A stretch of 64,000 bases of DNA from Reticulitermes speratus. Its lineage: Eukaryota > Arthropoda > Insecta > Blattodea > Rhinotermitidae. The notes beneath the pieces are model-generated. The model worked only from the letters and a program-made list of their open reading frames with translations, did not search any database and had not been told where the DNA came from. Positions 35,701 through 45,623 of the stretch are shown piece after piece. Position 1 is the stretch's first letter. Each line of letters opens with the position of its first letter. Where the stretch lies: assembly GCA_021186555.1 (NCBI GenBank), contig JAJKFL010000007.1, positions 1,747,001-1,811,000 of the forward strand. Reading direction: 5' to 3'. Both the position numbers and the translations under genes were made by a program.

Positions 35701-37083
35701 TCTTAAAGATTTTGAAGAAATATTTTGGAAGTGTGTGGAATGACTTGATTGCTCAGGGTAAGTTCAAGCATCGGGGTCTTGTGCACATATTAATGGATTT
35801 TAAGTTTAAACAAAGGGACTTAAATTTGAATTTCTGAGCTATTATTACTTTCTCAAGTAGGACTTAGCTGCACGAACTTAATCATTAGACAGGCGATAGC
35901 AAAATAAATACAGAACACCCAAGGAACAAGCATCGAAGCAGTTCCAGTCACGTAAAACAATTTGATTCTGAGCCCATGTCTGCTTAGTGCACCAGTGCGT
36001 GCTTGTTAAATATGGCCAAGAGTTGTTTATCATCCTGAGGATTTATTGAAGCATTTGCCGGAAGGCGGGAGCTTTGGAAGCTTCATGACTGAGGGATTTG
36101 AGGAAAGAGCAACTTGGTTAAATTAGGTCTGGTGCGGCACCGGTGCTTCGTACGCTAAAGTCAGTAGCTCAGCTTTAGAAAACCACTGATTTATAAACGC
36201 CTCTGTCTCTAAAGAGACCCCACTGTTGTCTAATCTAACCTCAACTCCTCCTCGTCATCAAACACTTCCTAACTAGCGTACAACATGTTGGCAACACTGT
36301 AAAATCTTACTACCGTAAGAGGTAAGCCATATTTCATTGACGTAGCCTTTAGATATTGCCAGGTTATTTAAATCAAACTTTTCGACTTTTTTCTTTCCAC
36401 ACATTTTTTCAATTAATTTTACTTTTTAATAACACATTCACAAAGTATTTGCAAAAAGCGACTATTAGCTTCGCCATTTACGTCAGTCCGTCTATTTGTC
36501 GCAAGAAATACCTAGACTTCCACCGAAAGTTATTCAAGTGAAATTCTGTAATGGGGACTTCTAATACAATTTCTCGAAACTTTCCAATTTTAGGCAACTT
36601 GACAAAAAGGAAACAGGATCTTCACTTGAGGACCTCGCCGTTTAGGATCCAAACACAACAAATCCTTTGCTAATACAGACAAAAACCTACAGAAAATCGT
36701 GATCGATTGTAAGTCCGTTGCTAGGACACGGAGAAAATATTTCCCATCGACAAGAGAAAAAGAAACCCGCGATCGACTGTAAATTTTAGACGATGATACC
36801 GATGGACCTTGTAGTGTTTTAAGTAAAATGCAGAAAGACATAACCTTCGCATTTTCAGTGCCTTTCCTACAATTATTCAAAAATTTAAATCGGTTAAATT
36901 CCGGATCGAAAGCACCAGAAGTGTAAAGGCTAGCGTGTTTAAGAACATTTCACGACTGTAAGCCCCTTCAAAATAAGATATCGAAGAACGCACTTCTTAA
37001 ACGAAACTCCGAAACAGACATAACTCACGTGAACCCACTCAACGAATTGTCAGTACCCTTCAATCAGAGACTGAACAAATACT
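35701..37083. other. no gene seen
   Basis: Unique AT-rich sequence; two short open frames (36356-36541 plus, 36590-36880 minus) without recognisable features. Confidence 0.4.
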
Positions 37084-37305
37084 TTAAATTAAGTTTAAAC
37101 CAACCGATGCACACTAAAACCACTCTTTAAGTAGCTTTATTATAAAATTGTTAAAATTGTACCCCTAGCTGTAGCTTTTAACAAGAAACCCCTGACGATG
37201 ATCCTAGGATCGAAACACGTGTAGGGGTACAATTTTAACAATTTTATAATAAAGCTGCTTAAAGAGTGGTTTTAGTGTGCATCGGTTGGTTTAAACTTAA
37301 TTTAA
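37084..37305 (+). mobile_element. hammerhead-bearing foldback element (family alpha), intact arms
   Basis: Arms of about 82 bp (37084-37167 and 37222-37305) are inverted repeats with one or two mismatches and begin TTAAATTAAGTTTAAACC. Boxes ACCAACCGATGCAC (37099-37112) and GTGCATCGGTTGGT (37277-37290) lie in the arms. Only about 54 bp separate the arms, and these carry most of the hammerhead motif. The insertion at 5573-5920 is its closest relative. Confidence 0.75.
37188..37227 (+). ncRNA. type-I hammerhead-like ribozyme motif
   Basis: CTGACGA at 37192-37198, extra T, stem II GATC/GATC with loop CTAG, GAAA at 37212-37215, AC/GU stem III with loop ACGT, cleavage residue A37223, then GGGG. 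Stem I has three G-C pairs (CCC 37189-37191). The core is identical to the copy at 5802-5843, 31 kb away. Confidence 0.55.
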
Positions 37306-37784
37306 TATGACGAAGATGCACGGCGTCAACAGTGTGAAAAATACTTTAAGTTTCAGTTTGTTCTTCGGAAGCCCTGACGAGCTTCGGTATTGAATCATAT
37401 CGAAATTTCAAGATATGCTCGTGAATATTAATGCAGATATAAATAATTTTACTGAAATAATAGGTTATTAGTTTGATATTACAATCTTTTGGATGCGACG
37501 CCTATAGTTTAGTATCAACCTACACGATTTTAAACGCCATAAACCCTAATCTTAACATTCACTGGCGTTATTTCGTCAATATCCATAATCGTGAATGAAA
37601 GTGGCACGTGTAAAAAATGACTTGACACTGGGGGGGGGGGGGGGGGGCGAGGAGTGTTTCATACGCCTGTGTCAGTGACCTCATTGTACATTAAAGGTCA
37701 AGTCTTCAAGTGAAAAGTGTGTGTCCAAACCCGACACGATAGACAAATATGCGTAACCACCATGTTAAATTTCTTAAATAAGTT
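37306..37784. other. no gene; 18-base poly-G tract
   Basis: Poly-G at 37630-37647; no recognisable coding sequence. Confidence 0.5.
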
Positions 37785-38152
37785 GATTAACTCACACCAA
37801 CAAATGCACCAAAACACGTTTGTCACTGATTTCTTTATTAAAAGTTTACCCCAATACGCATTTCGGCACTTCTACATTGCCATCATCAGGGGGATTGTTG
37901 GGGTTTGTACATAGACCGATGTTCTTTGTTACATCGGAACAGTTGTGTCAATATTCGTTATTACCACTTTGTATAAAATTGTATAATAGTAGTATTGTTA
38001 AATTGCTAAAATTAATAGTAAAACAGTGTGGTATATTATATTAAACTACATGCTGTGATATAATTCATAATTATTGGGGAAATTTGGGAAATCTTTTAAT
38101 AAAGAAATCAGTGACAAACTTGCTTTGGTGCATTTGTTGGTGTGAGTTGATC
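37785..38152 (-). mobile_element. hammerhead-bearing inverted-repeat element (family gamma)
   Basis: Sixty-base terminal inverted repeats (37785-37844, 38093-38152; about three mismatches) bound 368 bp. Boxes ACCAACAAATGCAC (37796-37809) and GTGCATTTGTTGGT (38128-38141) are in the arms. A hammerhead-like motif on the minus strand sits just inside the left arm (37851-37893): CTGATGA, extra T, GGC/GCC stem, GAAAT rather than GAAAC. Its stem I does not pair next to the core, so it is probably inactive. Confidence 0.65.
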
Positions 38153-38200
38153 AATTGCACAAAAATGCACGGTAAATATAACGTGAAGTTCTTAAATAAG

Positions 38201-38411
38201 ATTCAGGTTTCCTGGGATACAACACGTCAATAGGTAAAGAGTTACCAACGTTTCGGATCCACGTGCTGCCTCCATATGCAGGTTGTAAACATTTAAAGAA
38301 GAGATACCTTCTCTTGAACTGCTAAGATCCTGAAGATGGAGGCAGCAAGCTCATCCGAAAAATCAGTATTTACCAATCGACACGAAGTTACGTCCCAGAA
38401 AACTTGAATTG
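38201..38411. mobile_element. foldback element of the GAAACGTCGG group
   Basis: Imperfect arms of about 75 bp (38201-38275, 38336-38411) share 'atggaggcagca', 'ggtaa' and 'ctggga' blocks. The right arm holds CTGAAGA-T-GGA...TCC-GAAAA, a decayed hammerhead-like layout. Confidence 0.55.
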
Positions 38412-38554
38412 TCCAGACCAGCACTGGGACCCACCCAACTTCGTATTCAAACGGCACCGACGGATCTTTCTGCTGCATTTGAACGGGCGAGGCGTGAAGG
38501 TACCTATCCTCACCACCTGAAGCCGAGGTAAGGAATGAGGGAAAGCTATATCTC

Positions 38555-38800
38555 CATTGAGAACTAACGGGTTTCTGAACTTTGTCCATCATCCGGAAAT
38601 ATAAAATAACGACGTTTCGGAAGCTGGATTTGCTTCCGTCCTCAGGTGAAGGGTGAGGGAGACACCTACTCTGTTGGGTCCCTTAGACAGAGCTAACCTC
38701 AGTCACTGGAAGCAGATCCAGTTACCGAAACGTTGTGTTATCTAGTTATTTTAGACTTCCGGACGATGTACAAAGTCCAGAAACTCATTACTTCTCAATG
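38555..38800. mobile_element. foldback element of the GAAACGTCGG group
   Basis: Arms of about 85-90 bp (38555-38637, 38708-38800). On the minus strand 38645-38613 reads CTGAGGA, one extra C, a six-pair stem GGAAGC/GCTTCC, then GAAAC-GTC-GTT. The core and stem II thus follow the hammerhead layout, but flanking sequence does not form stem I. Confidence 0.6.
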
Positions 38801-39841
38801 CTATTACCGTCGTCAGAACCTTTTACAAGCTACATCTCCAGTCCCCCGTATGACATCACGGATTTGTACTTAATTCAGGATAAGGTATCACTCTTCACGC
38901 ATGCATTTCCTAACTTGTTACTTTCCTTACCATATCTTCGAGTGAAGCAGACACTCCAGTACAGAAGAGTACTGCCTTGTTGTACCCTCAGTAGGTTAAC
39001 GTACTTTGCACACGCGGTCAAAGTCACATGTTCAGCATCACATTACACGAACCTTGCCAGGCACAGATCTACAAAAGAGACTGAGAGAGAGAGAGAGAGA
39101 TGGCTAGCTTGTGTTGTCTTGGTTTCGCTTGGCTTTTGTTTATTAGATAATTACATTAAAGCATGGCAGTCCCGTTCCCCCCCTCCCATTCCACCTCGAT
39201 GAACATGATTCGCCATGTAGCCTTTATCATGCACTCATCTCTGACTTGTACAAAGTTTACGAATATCACAAACACAGAGTAACAAAAAAGAGCCCTCAAA
39301 ACCTCAACTACAGCTGCATGCAGACATGGAAAGGACGGATCAAATCAATACTGAAGTATATACTGCGATATTTGTGGTTTTTGTAGCGGTGTTGATGCAG
39401 GTTTACGTCTTCTGGGGTATGACGCCGTGTCTACTGGTAAATGAACACTGACTTTTGCACGAGGTCGCTGATTGTATCTTCAGGATTCACGGAGTCCTAA
39501 AAGTGTGATATATTTTGGTTTGGCAAGATATGCTCCAACCATTTTAACACAAAAATATGACAGATATTTGGACCTTCACGGAAAATAAACACGATGTGAT
39601 ATTAATTAAGAAAAAAACCTCACAAAGATCGCGTTAAAATAATCGATTTTTGGTATTAAAGGAACATATTTAACTTCCTTGAATTTGGCCACACCTGTGT
39701 CCTACCGCGCGAGTTAATTTCCAATTAATTTGTCACTTAACTGTCCCGTCGACGGTTTAAGCGTTAATTGTGTGTTTTCTCTTGGTGCGTATCGAGTTAC
39801 TGTGTGTCCTTCATTGTTACACAAGTTACCTTTACAGGCCC
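38801..39841. other. no gene; foldback scrap
   Basis: A 155-codon plus-strand frame (38735-39202) begins inside the foldback and includes a (GA)n stretch; it is not credible. 39395-39480 ('cttctggggtatgacgc', 'tatcttcagga') resembles pieces of the foldbacks at 38.2 and 45 kb. Confidence 0.4.
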
Positions 39842-40292
39842 CCGTCGCAAAATTTCGGAAAGCGACTAAAAACTTCGTCATGTCTGTCTCTCTGTGTTCC
39901 GTCCGCATGGAACAAATCGGGTCCCACTGGATGGATTTTCACAAAATTTGATATTTGAGGATTTTCCGAAAACCTGTCCATAAAATTCAAATTTCATTAA
40001 AATCTGACAAGAAGAAAGGGCATTTTACATGAAGAAGTTTGCACATTTTTGATAATATCTCGCTGAATTTTTCTCAGTGTGTGAAATATTTCAGACAAAA
40101 CCTGTAGAGAAAATCAAAACACACATTTTATGCTGAATAACTTTTTCCCGAAGATCGTGCCGTTTGTGAGATAATGTGGAAGAATATGGTAGAGCCAGAC
40201 ATGCCACAGATGACAATATAATACGGCGCATGCGCTTTGCATGCTGGATAACTAAGGCTACAGACACACACTCACAATACGTAATACTTATT
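39842..40292 (+). mobile_element. interspersed repeat X, copy 2, right end missing
   Basis: Matches X from the 'tcgcaaaatt..ggaaagcgac' start through 'cacaatacgtaatacttatt'. GCGCATGCGC is intact at 40226-40235. The GGTTACG...CGCGCC right end is absent. Confidence 0.65.
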
Positions 40293-40374
40293 GCGAAAAG
40301 TGGTTGAGGACCAGTAACCGGTTAACACTGGAAAACTGTTGAACTAACTAACTGCATGGCGAGGAGTCCTTCTT

Positions 40375-40640
40375 GAGAAGCTAACAGGATCTCAGCTACT
40401 CAAAATATTCCCCGAATTCTATGTAACCCGAAGGTTCATTACCGCACTCACAAGAGCCCGACACCTGTCCCTAACGTGGGCCACATCAATCCAGTCCATG
40501 CTCCCATCCCACTTCTTGAAGATTCATTTTAATATTATTCTCCCATCTACGCCTGGGTCTTCCAAGTGGATCTCTTTCCGTCAGGTCTCCCCACCAAAAC
40601 GCTGTATGCACCTCTGCTGTCTCCCATACGTGCTACATGC
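40375..40640 (+). mobile_element. unidentified interspersed element R, fragment 2
   Basis: The left half matches 10866-11000; the right half (40510-40640) translates to a string including FPSGLPTKTLYAPLLSPIRA, a peptide that recurs in insect repeat annotation as I remember it. Element class unknown; several frame breaks. Confidence 0.45.
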
Positions 40641-41008
40641 CCTGCCCTCTACAGATATACAGAAATAAACTGTCCTAGCGACCAGGTCAGCAGCAGTTCT
40701 GCCACGCGCATTACGGGCAACATAGCTCAGTGTGTGTGCCGCGCTATCGACACTTAAGACCTTACACTGAAATGGGCATTACTGCTTGTTGTAAACCGTC
40801 TGCGGCCTCACGTTGGCATACATTTGTGGCAATGCTGGATTAACGTTACTGCCATTTCATATAATCCGTGTGCACACAGGGGGTTTGAATTTACATACAG
40901 GTACGCAGTAAATACGCATCATTATTGGAAACGAGTTACGCCTTTTAAGGCAAAAGAAGACCCATCGACATGATACTGCAACACAGTATTCTGCTAATTG
41001 ACACATCA

Positions 41009-41095
41009 ACCAATTTATGCACTTATTAAATACATTCAGAAGCAAGCATTAAACTCCTACAAGTTTCGACACTTGGGTGCCATCATCAGGGAGTT
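41009..41095 (-). mobile_element. hammerhead-bearing element, single arm (family eta)
   Basis: On the minus strand the hammerhead-like motif (41095-41052) is followed by the box GTGCATAAATTGGT (41022-41009). No inverted partner arm was found within 1 kb. This copy has the best-paired ribozyme in the window. Confidence 0.6.
41052..41095 (-). ncRNA. type-I hammerhead-like ribozyme motif, best-paired copy
   Basis: Minus strand: stem I AACTCC (41095-41090) pairs perfectly with GGAGTT (41057-41052), six pairs. CTGATGA is at 41089-41083, then an extra T, stem II GGCAC/GTGTC with loop CCAA, five pairs including one G-U. GAAA is at 41067-41064, stem III AC/GU with loop TT, cleavage residue opposite 41058. 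All invariant hammerhead core positions are kept apart from the extra base before stem II. Confidence 0.65.
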
Positions 41096-41514
41096 ATTAA
41101 GAACAAAGGAGTACAAGGCCAGCACCTGGACAGCGTGTTGGAATGGTAATGGACGAGACGAACAGAAGTTGGCGAAGGAAAATATTTGTCAGTCCACTTT
41201 GCCCACCATAAATCCCACATGCACTGCTGGGCATTGAATCAGTATTCCGTGTACAGGCACTCCCCGTCTCACGCAATGGGCACGTTTCTGATGGTCCACC
41301 GCAAGTCGGCACTGACCAAGGAGTACACACAATAATTGATGGTATAATGTAATGATACATTTACACCACCTTAATTATGTTACATTTTCCTTATATACGG
41401 TTAAAACCTCAACTTACAATATCGTAAAAGTAGATGATAAGGCGAAACCATAAAGTTTTAGAATTATATTATATGGATTTCACATTATATTCACCGTGCA
41501 TTCTGTCTTATATA
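41096..41514. other. no gene seen
   Basis: Unique AT-rich sequence. Confidence 0.35.
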
Positions 41515-41564
41515 ATAGCTTTTATTTTAACCAACACATGCACTACACCTTGTCGTCATATATA

Positions 41565-41607
41565 CCCCTACATATGTTTCGACTACTTATTAGTCATCAT
41601 CAGGAGG
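41565..41607 (-). ncRNA. hammerhead-like motif, left arm
   Basis: Minus strand: CTGATGA (41603-41597), extra T, GACTA/TAGTC stem, GAAA (41580-41577), AC/GU stem III with loop ATAT, cleavage residue opposite 41569, GGGG. It differs from the right-arm copy by one base in stem I (CCTC instead of CCCC), leaving a G-U pair. Confidence 0.55.
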
Positions 41608-41935
41608 ATCAAAGTATATAAACACAGACTACACATCCACTATAAAAACATGTAGCATTTTTGCTTCAGTGGTTAAAATGCATAAGTGCGTTTGTTTTCC
41701 TTTTTGGATTAAAACGTTTAAAATTATTTAAAATTATTGGCAGCTGGTCTTGTTTCCTTCTCAAATGGCTGGTGAATTTATCTGTGTCGTGTTGTTGTGC
41801 CGTGTTGTTGTGTCGTGTTGTTGTGCCGTGCTCTGTAGGCTTCGCCTGATGGCTGCGTTGTGTTAATCTTATTTTAATATTGAATGTGAACCAACTATTA
41901 TAGTGGATGTGTAGTCTGTGTTTATATACTTTGAT

Positions 41936-41978
41936 CCCCCTGATGATGACTAATAAGTAGTCGAAACATATGTAGGGG
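41936..41978 (+). ncRNA. type-I hammerhead-like ribozyme motif, right arm
   Basis: CTGATGA at 41940-41946, extra T 41947, stem II GACTA (41948-41952) with TAGTC (41958-41962), loop ATAAG, GAAA 41963-41966, AC/GU stem III with loop ATAT, cleavage residue A41974. Stem I is CCCC (41936-41939) with GGGG (41975-41978). Confidence 0.6.
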
Positions 41979-42029
41979 TATATATGACGACAAAGGTGTA
42001 GTGCATGTGTTGGTTACAATAAAAGCTAT

Positions 42030-42759
42030 GATATATTATATGGCTCTAGTACGTTGTACCTTTTAGGAGGAGCTGATTTACATCACTGAACCTCCAGTGA
42101 AACGACTGGAAATGTCCAAAATATCAGTTATGTCTACTGTTATGGTAGTTTTTGTACTTTGACCGTGGTATACGTACAGCCTGCTGTCCGTGATTGCATT
42201 ACGGTACGGACAGACGGACATATCTTATAAGAAACAAAATAATAACTTCCTTTTCTCTATCTTTCTTTTCAGGACGTGGTAATTTTTTATGGTATAAGAA
42301 ATCGTAACAGCTCGGAAGCCCAGAGACGGAGTCATGGATTAGAAGAAAAGACTGCGATAAAAAAGGACAGTTTTCTGTCTTGCTGGAAACGAAAGTCATC
42401 AGTCGGTGTCGCACGGAGACCGTGCAATTTGTTAGGCCCAATTCAGCTGGGTCACGTTCCTGCAATACAGAGTCGTTCTCAACTGCTTCCTGTTCATTCA
42501 ATCTGAAACACCGCTGATTTACTGATGTGTTACTAAACCGCTAACACCGGAAGGAAGCCCGTGTGTCTTAGTTAGCACTCCTTTACATTCAGGAGACCCA
42601 ACATTCGATTCTCCTAATGGAAACCGATAATTCTAACTCAGGTTTTTCTGAATTTTTTCTTACTTTCTTCTTAAAGCCGCCATAACCGAGTCCATCCTCA
42701 TCCACAAGCAACAATTTTGTTGTAGTTTATTTAGTGGCAAAAGGTAACCAACTCAGAGT
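42030..42759. other. no gene seen
   Basis: Two overlapping opposed short frames at 42199-42506 show no family signature. Confidence 0.4.
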
Positions 42760-44694
42760 CAGTTCTTTCGATGCGAAGGGTCACGCTGTGCCACTGTACA
42801 AGTCAGTTCTTTCGATGCGAAGGGTCACGCTGTGCCACTGTACAAGTCAGTTCTTTCGATGCGAAGGGTCACGCTGTGCCCCTGTACAAGTCAGTTCTTT
42901 CGATGCGAAGGGTCACGCTGTGCCACTGTACAAGTCAGTTCTTTCGATGCGAAGGGTCACGCTGTGCCACTGTACAAGTCAGTTCTTTCGATGCGAAGGG
43001 TCACGCTGTGCCACTGTACAAGTCAGTTCTTTCGATGCGAAGGGTCACGCTGTGCCCCTGTACAAGTCAGTTCTTTCGATGCGAAGGGTCACGCTGTGCC
43101 ACTGTACAAGTCAGTTCTTTCGATGCGAAGGGTCACGCTGTGCCACTGTACAAGTCATTTCTTTCGATGCGAAGGGTCACGCTGTGCCACTGTACAAGTC
43201 AGTTCTTTCGATGCGAGGGGTCACGCTGTGCCCTGTACAAGTCAGTTCTTTCGATGCGAGGGTCACGCTGTGCCCCTGTACAAGTCAGTTCTTTCGATGC
43301 GAGGGGTCACGCTGTGCCACTGTACAAGTCAGTTCTTTCGATGCAAGGGGTCACGCTGTGGCCCTGTACAAGTCAGTTCTTTCGATGCGAGGGTCACGCT
43401 GTGCCCTGTACAAGTCAGTTCTTTCGATGCAAGGGGTCAGCTGTGCCCCTGTACAAGTCAGTTCTTTCGATGCGAGGGGTCACGCTGTGCCCCTGTACAA
43501 GTCAGTTCTTTCGATGCGAAGGGTCACGCTGTGCCCCTGTACAAGTCAGTTCTTTCGATGCGAAGGGTCACGCTGTGCCACTGTACAAGTCAGTTCTTTC
43601 GATGCGAGGGGTCACGCTGTGCCCCTGTACAAGTCAGTTCTTTCGATGCGAGGGGTCACGCTGTGCCCCTGTACAAGTCAGTTCTTTCGATGCGAGGGGT
43701 CACGCTGTGCCACTGTACAAGTCAGTTCTTTCGATGCAAGGGGTCACGCTGTGGCCCTGTACAAGTCAGTTCTTTCGATGCGAGGGGTCACGCTGTGCCC
43801 CTGTACAAGTCAGTTCTTTCGATGCAAGGGGTCACGCTGTGCCCCTGTACAAGTCAGTTCTTTCGATGCGAGGGGTCACGCTGTGCCCCTGTACAAGTCA
43901 GTTCTTTCGATGCGAAGGGTCACGCTGTGCCCCTGTACAAGTCAGTTCTTTCGATGCGAAGGGTCACGCTGTGCCACTGTACAAGTCAGTTCTTTCGATG
44001 CGAGGGGTCACGCTGTGCCCCTGTACAAGTCAGTTCTTTCGATGCGAGGGGTCACGCTGTGCCCCTGTACAAGTCAGTTCTTTCGATGCGAGGGGTCACG
44101 CTGTGCCACTGTACAAGTCAGTTCTTTCGATGCAAGGGGTCACGCTGTGGCCCTGTACAAGTCAGTTCTTTCGATGCGAGGGGTCACGCTGTGCCCCTGT
44201 ACAAGTCAGTTCTTTCGATGCAAGGGGTCACGCTGTGCCCCTGTACAAGTCAGTTCTTTCGATGCGAGGGGTCACGCTGTGCCCCTGTACAAGTCAGTTC
44301 TTTCGATGCGAAGGGTCACGCTGTGCCCCTGTACAAGTCAGTTCTTTCGATGCGAAGGGTCACGTTGTACCCCTGTAAAAGTCAGTTCTTTCGATGCGAG
44401 AGGTCACGCTGTGCCCCTGTACAATTCAGTTCTTTCGATGCGAAGGGTCACGTTGTACCCCTGTAAAAGTCAGTTCTTTCGATGCGAGAGGTCACGCTGT
44501 GCCCCTGTACAATTCAGTTCTTTCGATGCGAAGGGTCACGTTGTACCCCTGTAAAAGTCAGTTCTTTCGATGCGAGGGGTCACGCTGTGCCCCTGTACAA
44601 GTCAGTTCTTTCGATGCGAGGGGTCACGCTGTGCCCCTGTACAAGTCAGTTCTTTCGACGCGAGGGGTCACGCTGTGCCCCTGTACAAGTCAGT
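42760..44694. repeat. 44-bp minisatellite, about 44 copies, open in all three plus-strand frames
   Basis: Unit CAGTTCTTTCGATGCGAAGG, GTCACGCTGTGCCACTGTAC, AAGT. Variants (aagg/aggg/caag; ccact/cccct/gccct) recur in a fixed order over blocks of about eight units in 43.4-44.3 kb, a higher-order repeat. Single-base losses near 43230-43440 shift the phase without creating stops. Frames of over 500 codons cycle through three phases and give 44-residue periodic cysteine-containing peptides. I regard this as chance openness, not a gene. Confidence 0.95.
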
Positions 44695-44949
44695 GCGTTG
44701 CAGGTCTGCATGGGGCAGTTATGCGCAAACGTGTTATGCGTATTCTGCGTACAACGCAATCACGCAATTCCGGACGTCCAGCAAAGTAAAACAGATTATT
44801 GGAAGACTTGTAAAATATGGAAGGATAATGTTGAAACTCAATTCAAGTCTGATTTATTAAAATGTCAGCTTAACAGCGGAATGGCCAACTACAAAAGCAG
44901 CACAAAATAAATAAAACAGCCGTGATTTCAGGCTTCCGCCGCGATAATG
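44695..44949. other. no gene seen
   Basis: Open frames here are run-out from the array. Confidence 0.4.
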
Positions 44950-45164
44950 ATGAGATCTGCGCTCTTCTGGGGTATTACCGCAGCGTCGAATGGTAATCCT
45001 TTACCGACGTTTCGGGACAACGTATCGATCCCATCTTCAAGGGTCAAGAAGTACAAGTCCAAGAATTATTGATCCTTAAAGATGGGACCATACGTTGTTC
45101 CGAAACGTCGGTAAAGAATTACCATTCGACGCTGCGTAATACCCCAGAAGAGCGCAGATCTCAT
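44950..45164. mobile_element. foldback element of the GAAACGTCGG group, arms about 90 bp
   Basis: The left arm begins ATGAGATCTGCGCTCTTCTG; the right arm is its near-perfect inverse, ending at 45164. Both include TACCGACGTTTCGG or its complement. The short centre also pairs (cccatcttcaagg with ccttaaagatggg), making an almost continuous 215-bp hairpin. A GGGA...TCCC stem before GAAACGTCGG echoes hammerhead stem II, but the CTGANGA box is altered (CTTGAAGA), so no ribozyme is called. Confidence 0.75.
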
Positions 45165-45623
45165 AAAACAAAACAAATTACACAAATAAACACACACAAA
45201 GAACACAGCAATAAAAAGGTTAGAATTTGTAACGTAACCACAAATTACCTAAATAATTACAAAATTAACTCAAATTAAACGTCAGTGTAAGCACTACACA
45301 AGTGAAATGTGTTTCAGAGTTATAATTGCCTTACTAAAAATAAACATAATATTGCACACTAAATTTCCAACTTCTGCACATATGGCGGCAGAGAAATTTT
45401 TTATGTGATTCAGAAAAGAGTGAAGATTCTAATATAACAACAATTCAATCTTTGTTTATTAACGTGGGGTCACGTAAAGTAATACAATGGGCTGATAATA
45501 TGCATTGAAGCTAAAGGTTTCTGATCGAGCGTAGTGAGTGGTCTTGACACTAGCAGTGACCTTGGCGGCTGTGATGTCTGAAGCGTGAGCAGCATCACAG
45601 ATCAGACCGGAAGTACAATTTAG
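45165..45623. other. no gene seen
   Basis: AT-rich unique sequence. Confidence 0.35.

Larger units (their letters stand above)
41515..42029. mobile_element. long inverted-repeat element with a hammerhead motif in each arm (family delta)
   Basis: Arms of about 130 bp (41515-41644, 41899-42029) are inverted repeats with only a few differences. They contain boxes ACCAACACATGCAC (41530-41543) and GTGCATGTGTTGGT (42001-42014) and one hammerhead-like motif each: minus strand in the left arm, plus strand in the right arm. The 254-bp centre holds a short 15-bp repeat (gtcgtgttgttgtgc, about three copies near 41785-41830). A transcript of either strand would carry one sense ribozyme and its complement. 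Confidence 0.8.

Noticed and set aside
38735..39202. 155-codon open frame
   Set aside because: Starts inside a foldback element and includes a (GA)n run; composition is not gene-like.
42734..44554. 606-codon open frame and two more of over 500 codons on the same strand
   Set aside because: They read one 44-bp minisatellite through three phases; no sequence outside the repeat, no domain, no splice or promoter context.
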